Shown here in pieces: positions 5,785 through 9,778 of a DNA stretch of 9,778 bases. The position numbers and the translations under genes were made by a program. The first letter of the stretch is position 1. Each line of letters starts with the position of its first letter. The notes below the pieces were generated by a model. The model did not search any database and was not told the origin of the DNA. It saw only the letters and a program-made list of their open reading frames with translations. Source of the DNA: Lentisphaerota bacterium. Lineage in GTDB: Bacteria > Verrucomicrobiota > Kiritimatiellia > UBA8416 > JAFGTH01. The DNA lies in contig JAFGTH010000126.1 in the NCBI GenBank assembly GCA_016934225.1, positions 1-9,778 of the forward strand, read 5' to 3'.

Positions 5785-7743
5785 ATGCCACAGCAGGAAA
5801 TGATATTCAGCGATTACCTGCGGGTTCTCGTTAAACACAAAACAACGATAATTCTGACAATGATCGCCGTAACCGTATCTACCTATGCGTGGGCATCCAG
5901 ACAAAAACCTGAGTTTAAAAGCACGGCACGCATCAAGATTCAGAAAATTCAGACTTTCGCAAACATGTTCGATGAGTTCCTGATCAGCAGTGGCGATCCG
6001 ATTCAGAACTATGTACACGAAATAACGAGTCAAAACGTCGTGTCATCTGCGGCGGCAACGCTCAAAAACGACCGGCACTTCGTGGACGAATTCAAGCTTG
6101 CCGAAGCGGTCTCCGCTGTACGCATACCGTCCACCGATCTGATAGATATTACCGCAAAAGGCCCGTCGCCATCGGCTTCAAAAGCATGGTGTGACGCGGT
6201 TGTTAATGCGTTTATAACAGAACACGAAAAGAATACGACTGCAAATTCAAAAGAAGAGTTTGACTACATACAAAACGCTCTATCCAATAAATTATCCGAA
6301 CTGCGCAATATAAATATATATTACGGCGAACAACTCGGCCGGGCAGAATCAGAGTCTGTAGAATATGATCAGACGAAAATACTTGCTGAACGATATGTGG
6401 ATGCGCAAATCAGGCTTCAGACCCTTAGAGATACCGGTAATTATACTGAAGATTATCCTGAAATAGCCTCTTTGAAACAAACTATTTCAGACATTTCGCA
6501 ACGGTTGAAATCCGTTTCGGAAAAAGGAGTAAAAGTAAAAACGGTTTCGCACGACAACGAACAGACAAAACGAGTTCTTGAAGAAATGGTCAGTTATCTG
6601 ACCAAACGTCTTGAAGAAGCGCGAATCTCTCAGACAATCAAGAATGAAAGAATCATCTTTCTTGAGCCGCCGCGTCCGGGAACAGAAATTACAACAGCAA
6701 AGGCATACCTGACTGCCGTCGGCACACTGCTTGGACTGATGCTCGGCATAATTCTGGCGTTTATCGCCGAGAATCTGGACACATCCATAAGAACACTCGT
6801 CGAAATAGAAAATATCTTTAGACTTCCGATACTCGGCATAATTCCGCATTTCGTTCCCGGAGAAGAAATGATACCGATAAAGCCGGAAGGATTCTGGGAT
6901 AAACTGCGGTATTCCGATACCATACATACCGTTACTGTGTTCTGGCGCGCGTTAAATTCTTCCATACACAAACGAAAACGCGACAGCGCCGGTCAAACTC
7001 CCGGAGCGAGCACGTTAATCGTTCCGTTCTCACCGCGTTCCCCTGCAACGGAAGGTTATCGAGCAATCCGCACAAATCTTCAGCTCGCAGGACAAAACAA
7101 TAAAGTGCCGGCAACCCTTGTCACTAGCGCGGGACCTGCAGAAGGGAAAAGCACCACAATAGCTAATCTGGCTTTTGCGTTCGCGCAGGCCGGAAAACGC
7201 ACACTGCTTGTCGGTGCAAACATGCGACGCCCCAGCCTTTACCGCACATTCGGACTTGCCAGAGAAAACGGCCTTTCCGAAATATTGATTGGCGATTCTC
7301 AATGGAACAGCGTCGTAAAAGACAATCGCGATCTTGCCCTCGGTGAAAAATCAGATGAAGGGGTCGCAACAGCGCCCGGCACAGAAAACCTCTTTTTTAT
7401 CACGTGCGGAGGAAGAACCGTTCAGCCCGCCGAGTGGCTGTCACTCCCGATATTCGCCGTTCTCGTCAAGGAGTGGGAAGAAGCGTTCGATGTTGTGCTT
7501 ATTGACGGCCCACCTACACTTCCCGTTCCCGACAGTGTTATTATGAGTGCCGCTATCGGACACGTAGTGCTTGTGTATCAGTCCGGCTCAACACAACGCG
7601 ACTCAATGCTTCGCGCAATATCGCTGATCAAAAAAGCCGGCGCAACTATTACAGGCCTTGTACTGAATGATATCAAGGCAACATGGAGCACCAGTCCAGA
7701 CTACTTTCACTACCGGGGTTACTACGGCAGACCCGAGAAGTAG
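5785..7743 (+). CDS. Wzc-like chain-length determinant with variant tyrosine-kinase domain
   Basis: This 652-residue inner-membrane polysaccharide co-polymerase has a fused BY-kinase-type ATPase domain. TM1 is about 20-37. A periplasmic Wzz-type region with coiled-coil stretches (about 160-290) leads to a proline-rich PPRPG (295-299) and TM2 (about 308-328). After a linker (about 335-420) come EGYRAIRTNL (423-432) and Walker A SAGPAEGKSTT (448-458, Lys455). Walker A' is LLVGANMRRP, in which both usual aspartates are replaced (Gly477, Asn479). Walker B is VVLIDGPP (Asp574). The C-terminus has four tyrosines in eight residues (640, 643, 646, 647), the usual autophosphorylation cluster. The family controls chain length by cycles of phosphorylation and docks onto Wza. 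Loss of the Walker A' aspartates puts kinase activity in doubt. A clear AAAGGA site (5771-5776) precedes the ATG. The 18-base gap to the Wza gene fits one operon. Confidence 0.9.
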   Translation: MPQQEMIFSDYLRVLVKHKTTIILTMIAVTVSTYAWASRQKPEFKSTARIKIQKIQTFANMFDEFLISSGDPIQNYVHEITSQNVVSSAAATLKNDRHFVDEFKLAEAVSAVRIPSTDLIDITAKGPSPSASKAWCDAVVNAFITEHEKNTTANSKEEFDYIQNALSNKLSELRNINIYYGEQLGRAESESVEYDQTKILAERYVDAQIRLQTLRDTGNYTEDYPEIASLKQTISDISQRLKSVSEKGVKVKTVSHDNEQTKRVLEEMVSYLTKRLEEARISQTIKNERIIFLEPPRPGTEITTAKAYLTAVGTLLGLMLGIILAFIAENLDTSIRTLVEIENIFRLPILGIIPHFVPGEEMIPIKPEGFWDKLRYSDTIHTVTVFWRALNSSIHKRKRDSAGQTPGASTLIVPFSPRSPATEGYRAIRTNLQLAGQNNKVPATLVTSAGPAEGKSTTIANLAFAFAQAGKRTLLVGANMRRPSLYRTFGLARENGLSEILIGDSQWNSVVKDNRDLALGEKSDEGVATAPGTENLFFITCGGRTVQPAEWLSLPIFAVLVKEWEEAFDVVLIDGPPTLPVPDSVIMSAAIGHVVLVYQSGSTQRDSMLRAISLIKKAGATITGLVLNDIKATWSTSPDYFHYRGYYGRPEK

Positions 7744-7748
7744 GTTCT

Positions 7749-9185
7749 ATGGCCGGACCTGACAGCAATCTCAACATTTCCAGCAAAGCTCTTCTGGGTT
7801 TTCTCCTTATCGGTGTGATACTCGCACTGGGCCGCCTGGGAACTCAGATCCAACTGCATGTGCTTGCCGCCATTATGACGTTTTTTCTGGTCATGGCCGT
7901 TTCCTTTGTGCGCGGTACCGAAGGCTTATACATTATAATTTTTGCCATGCTTTTCAGCCCGGAAATCTCGTCCGGCATCGCAACCGGCAAAGCAACCGGC
8001 GAAGGATCAGAAGGCGTAATACTGCGATTGGAAGATATTATTATTCTCGCAGTTGCGGGCGGCTGGATGCTTCGATCAGCATATACCGGACGGCGGCACG
8101 GTATAATCCATACACATGTAAACAGCGCAATCTGGATCTATATGGGCGCATCATTTGTCGCTACACTGCTTGGGTCCATTCGCGGATCGGTCTCATCGTT
8201 CGCGTCGGGCATATTTAACAATCTCAAGTATTTCGAGTACTTTCTGCTCTATTTCATGATTCTTGCGCATGTAAGAACAAAACAAGCAGTCGTCCGCATG
8301 ATATGGGCAATGCTGACGGCTTTTTTTCTCGTCCTGTTGTATGCTTATACAAGAATAGGAGTGCATACCCGATTAACAGCGCCATTCGATCCCGGTCAAC
8401 CCAACACCTTCGGCGGTTATATTGTGCTTCTGATGTGCGTAGCAGCAGGCATTGCCCTCGCCGATAAGCGTGTAAAAACACGAGCAATCACTTTATTTCT
8501 GCTCGCTTTCGCTATACCTCCGCTTTTCCTCACCCTGTCACGCGCATCGTACCTCGCATTTGCCGCGGCTGTCATTATGTTTCTCGTCTTCAGCCAGCAC
8601 CGAATCTTAATTAGCGCCATACTCGTCGGAGCTTTTGCTGCAATGCTTCTTGGATTACCGTTACTGCCCGACCGTGTGGAAGACCGAATAGCTGTCACAT
8701 TTCAGGGATATCGTGAACATGACGAAAACATTGCCGGCATCAAACTGGACTCGTCGGCATCAGAGAGAATCAGAGCTTATAAACGCGCAATACAAAGCTG
8801 GCTGGATAATCCCCTGCTTGGAAATGGAGTCACAGGAACTCATTTTATTGACGGCCAATATCCGCGACTTTTGGCCGAAACGGGTATTGTGGGCCTTTCG
8901 GCATTCGGATATATGATAGCACAACTCCTGCTGTCAGTACGGAGAATATACAGGACAACTGAAGATCCGTTTTTCAAAGGAACCGCAATGGGGCTCATCT
9001 GCGGAATTGCCGCCGTATTGGCACACGCTTTGACGGCCAACAGTTTTATTATTATTCGAATTGCGGAACCGCTCTGGTTGTTGACCGGTCTGGTATTACT
9101 GATGCCAAGCGTCACAGAACACGCCGCCCATGAGCCCGAAGACGCAAATTATTACCCGAATCCCGAACAAACACCTGAGTCCTGA
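7749..9185 (+). CDS. O-antigen ligase/polymerase-type membrane protein (Wzy_C family)
   Basis: This polytopic inner-membrane protein has 478 residues and about ten or more hydrophobic segments, for example 15-30, 38-54, 59-70, 95-108, 126-142, 162-173, 183-199, 222-238, 246-262, 267-281, 287-304, 379-396, 412-430 and 440-452. It contains the family's SRASYLAF motif (264-271, Arg265). A long external loop (about 305-378) ends in GNGVTGTHFIDGQYPRLLAETGIVGL, the usual loop-to-helix signature with conserved Glu377 and Gly379. Members either polymerise repeat units (Wzy) or ligate glycans to lipid A-core or protein (WaaL, PglL); sequence alone does not decide. Beside Wza and Wzc, a Wzy-like polymerase is the likelier role. 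The ATG at 7749 is chosen because the hydrophobic core starts soon after it and it begins 5 bases past the Wzc stop. An in-frame ATG at 7683 would overlap the Wzc gene by 61 bases. The Asn/Pro/Glu-rich tail is polar. Confidence 0.87.
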   Translation: MAGPDSNLNISSKALLGFLLIGVILALGRLGTQIQLHVLAAIMTFFLVMAVSFVRGTEGLYIIIFAMLFSPEISSGIATGKATGEGSEGVILRLEDIIILAVAGGWMLRSAYTGRRHGIIHTHVNSAIWIYMGASFVATLLGSIRGSVSSFASGIFNNLKYFEYFLLYFMILAHVRTKQAVVRMIWAMLTAFFLVLLYAYTRIGVHTRLTAPFDPGQPNTFGGYIVLLMCVAAGIALADKRVKTRAITLFLLAFAIPPLFLTLSRASYLAFAAAVIMFLVFSQHRILISAILVGAFAAMLLGLPLLPDRVEDRIAVTFQGYREHDENIAGIKLDSSASERIRAYKRAIQSWLDNPLLGNGVTGTHFIDGQYPRLLAETGIVGLSAFGYMIAQLLLSVRRIYRTTEDPFFKGTAMGLICGIAAVLAHALTANSFIIIRIAEPLWLLTGLVLLMPSVTEHAAHEPEDANYYPNPEQTPES

Positions 9186-9188
9186 AAA

Positions 9189-9778
9189 ATGAATATTCTA
9201 ATGTTAAGTGATGTTTCAGCTCATACCGTTATTGGCGGAGCCGAACGCATGATGCGCGGACAATGCGACGGCCTTAGCGCAATGGGACACAACGTCTCGT
9301 TAATCGTCCGAGCGCCTGTAAACGATCGGCGCACAACAGTCGAGTTCAACGACATTATCGAACATCGTTATCAAGTCAAGCGAACGACACCTGTCGAATA
9401 CCTTGCAACCACAATAAAAGAATCGTCTCGCAAATTCGACATTCTGACGAAACGAAAACCAATGGACGCTGTAATGGTTCACCAATCCCTGTCCGGACTC
9501 GGACCAATCATGCAGCACAAGAACGCCTGTAAATTGTGGCTCTATGCATGCTACTCGCTCGCCCACGAGGAATACAAAACCAGAAACCCCATCAAACCCG
9601 GTCTGTTCGGAATTCTGTCATGGCATTTTCATTCAGCGACGCGACGACTGATCGAAAAAACTGTGATTCGACGTTGTGATAAAGTTCTTGTTCTAAGCGA
9701 ATTCATGCGAGCCCGTGTAATAAAATACCACAGGGTAGATCCTCAAAAAATTGTGCTAATCCCCGGAGCCGCAGACAC
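9189..9778 (+). CDS. GT4-type glycosyltransferase, N-terminal part
   Basis: The frame is open from the ATG at 9189 to the window end, giving 196 codons of a GT-B-fold glycosyltransferase that continues beyond. It begins MNILMLSDVS, then VIGGAERMM (15-22), the glycine-rich acceptor-side loop of GT4 enzymes, and GLSAMGHNVSLIVR (28-41). At the far end LVLSEFMRARVIKYHRVDP (167-185) and KIVLIPGAAD (187-196) match the conserved hinge between the two Rossmann domains. The sugar-nucleotide-binding C-terminal domain with its E-x7-E motif is not in view. It probably transfers a sugar to a lipid-linked repeat unit on the cytoplasmic side of the membrane. The ATG lies 3 bases after the ligase/polymerase stop, so it is the same operon; no good ribosome site is visible. 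The sugar and linkage cannot be predicted. Confidence 0.87.
   Translation, partial: MNILMLSDVSAHTVIGGAERMMRGQCDGLSAMGHNVSLIVRAPVNDRRTTVEFNDIIEHRYQVKRTTPVEYLATTIKESSRKFDILTKRKPMDAVMVHQSLSGLGPIMQHKNACKLWLYACYSLAHEEYKTRNPIKPGLFGILSWHFHSATRRLIEKTVIRRCDKVLVLSEFMRARVIKYHRVDPQKIVLIPGAAD

Noticed and set aside
6300..6325. AT-rich stretch in the wzc-like gene as a regulatory site or transfer mark
   Set aside because: It encodes ordinary residues (Asn, Ile, Tyr) of the periplasmic coiled region in an unbroken frame.
7683..7748. Earlier in-frame ATG for the ligase/polymerase gene
   Set aside because: It would overlap the Wzc tyrosine-tail coding region by 61 bases and add a polar 22-residue extension; ATG 7749 directly after the Wzc stop is the simpler start.
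1..9778. CRISPR arrays, tRNA/rRNA genes, insertion sequences
   Set aside because: No regularly spaced repeats, cloverleaf-like sequences, transposase-like proteins or terminal repeats were seen by eye on either strand.

Overview
The window comes from a Gram-negative (diderm) bacterium of roughly balanced GC content. The diderm call rests on a lipobox-bearing Wza-type outer-membrane export lipoprotein next to a Wzc-type inner-membrane co-polymerase. The gene content, with an ExeA-like ATPase, a lone receiver and an HD-GYP protein leading a polysaccharide locus, would fit an environmental lineage such as the PVC group or a deep-branching deltaproteobacterium-like phylum. I cannot place it more precisely from sequence alone. 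All convincing genes are on the + strand.

Region 1 (1-2344) is central metabolism. It holds the 3' end of a dihydrolipoamide acyltransferase (E2) gene, then lpd (E3), which overlaps the E2 end, then deoC, which overlaps the lpd stop by 4 bases. The E2 and E3 belong to a 2-oxoacid dehydrogenase complex, probably pyruvate dehydrogenase. DeoC cleaves deoxyribose-5-phosphate to acetaldehyde and glyceraldehyde-3-phosphate.

Region 2 (2345-2594) is the only sizeable intergenic gap. It contains an 8-bp inverted repeat at the deoC stop and a good sigma-70-like promoter with an extended -10. This promoter probably starts a new transcription unit.

Region 3 (2595-9778, running off the end) is an exopolysaccharide locus. 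Three regulatory genes come first, joined by ATGA overlaps: an ExeA/XrtA-associated-type AAA ATPase, a single-domain response regulator and a divergent HD-GYP protein. Then come a Wza-like lipoprotein, a Wzc-like protein with a tyrosine-kinase domain, an O-antigen ligase/polymerase-type membrane protein and the first part of a GT4-type glycosyltransferase. A likely division of labour is that the glycosyltransferase builds repeat units, the Wzy/WaaL-type protein polymerises or ligates them, Wzc sets chain length and Wza exports the product. The first three genes probably sense or gate the process.

The most interesting points are two divergent signalling domains. The Wzc-like protein keeps Walker A, Walker B and a C-terminal tyrosine cluster, but both Walker A' aspartates are replaced (G477, N479). 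The HD-GYP protein keeps most metal ligands, but lacks the Lys after HDxG, has A for D in the GYP motif and E for a metal-site Asp. Their pairing with a REC-only protein and an ExeA-like ATPase suggests a possibly undescribed control module for polysaccharide export.
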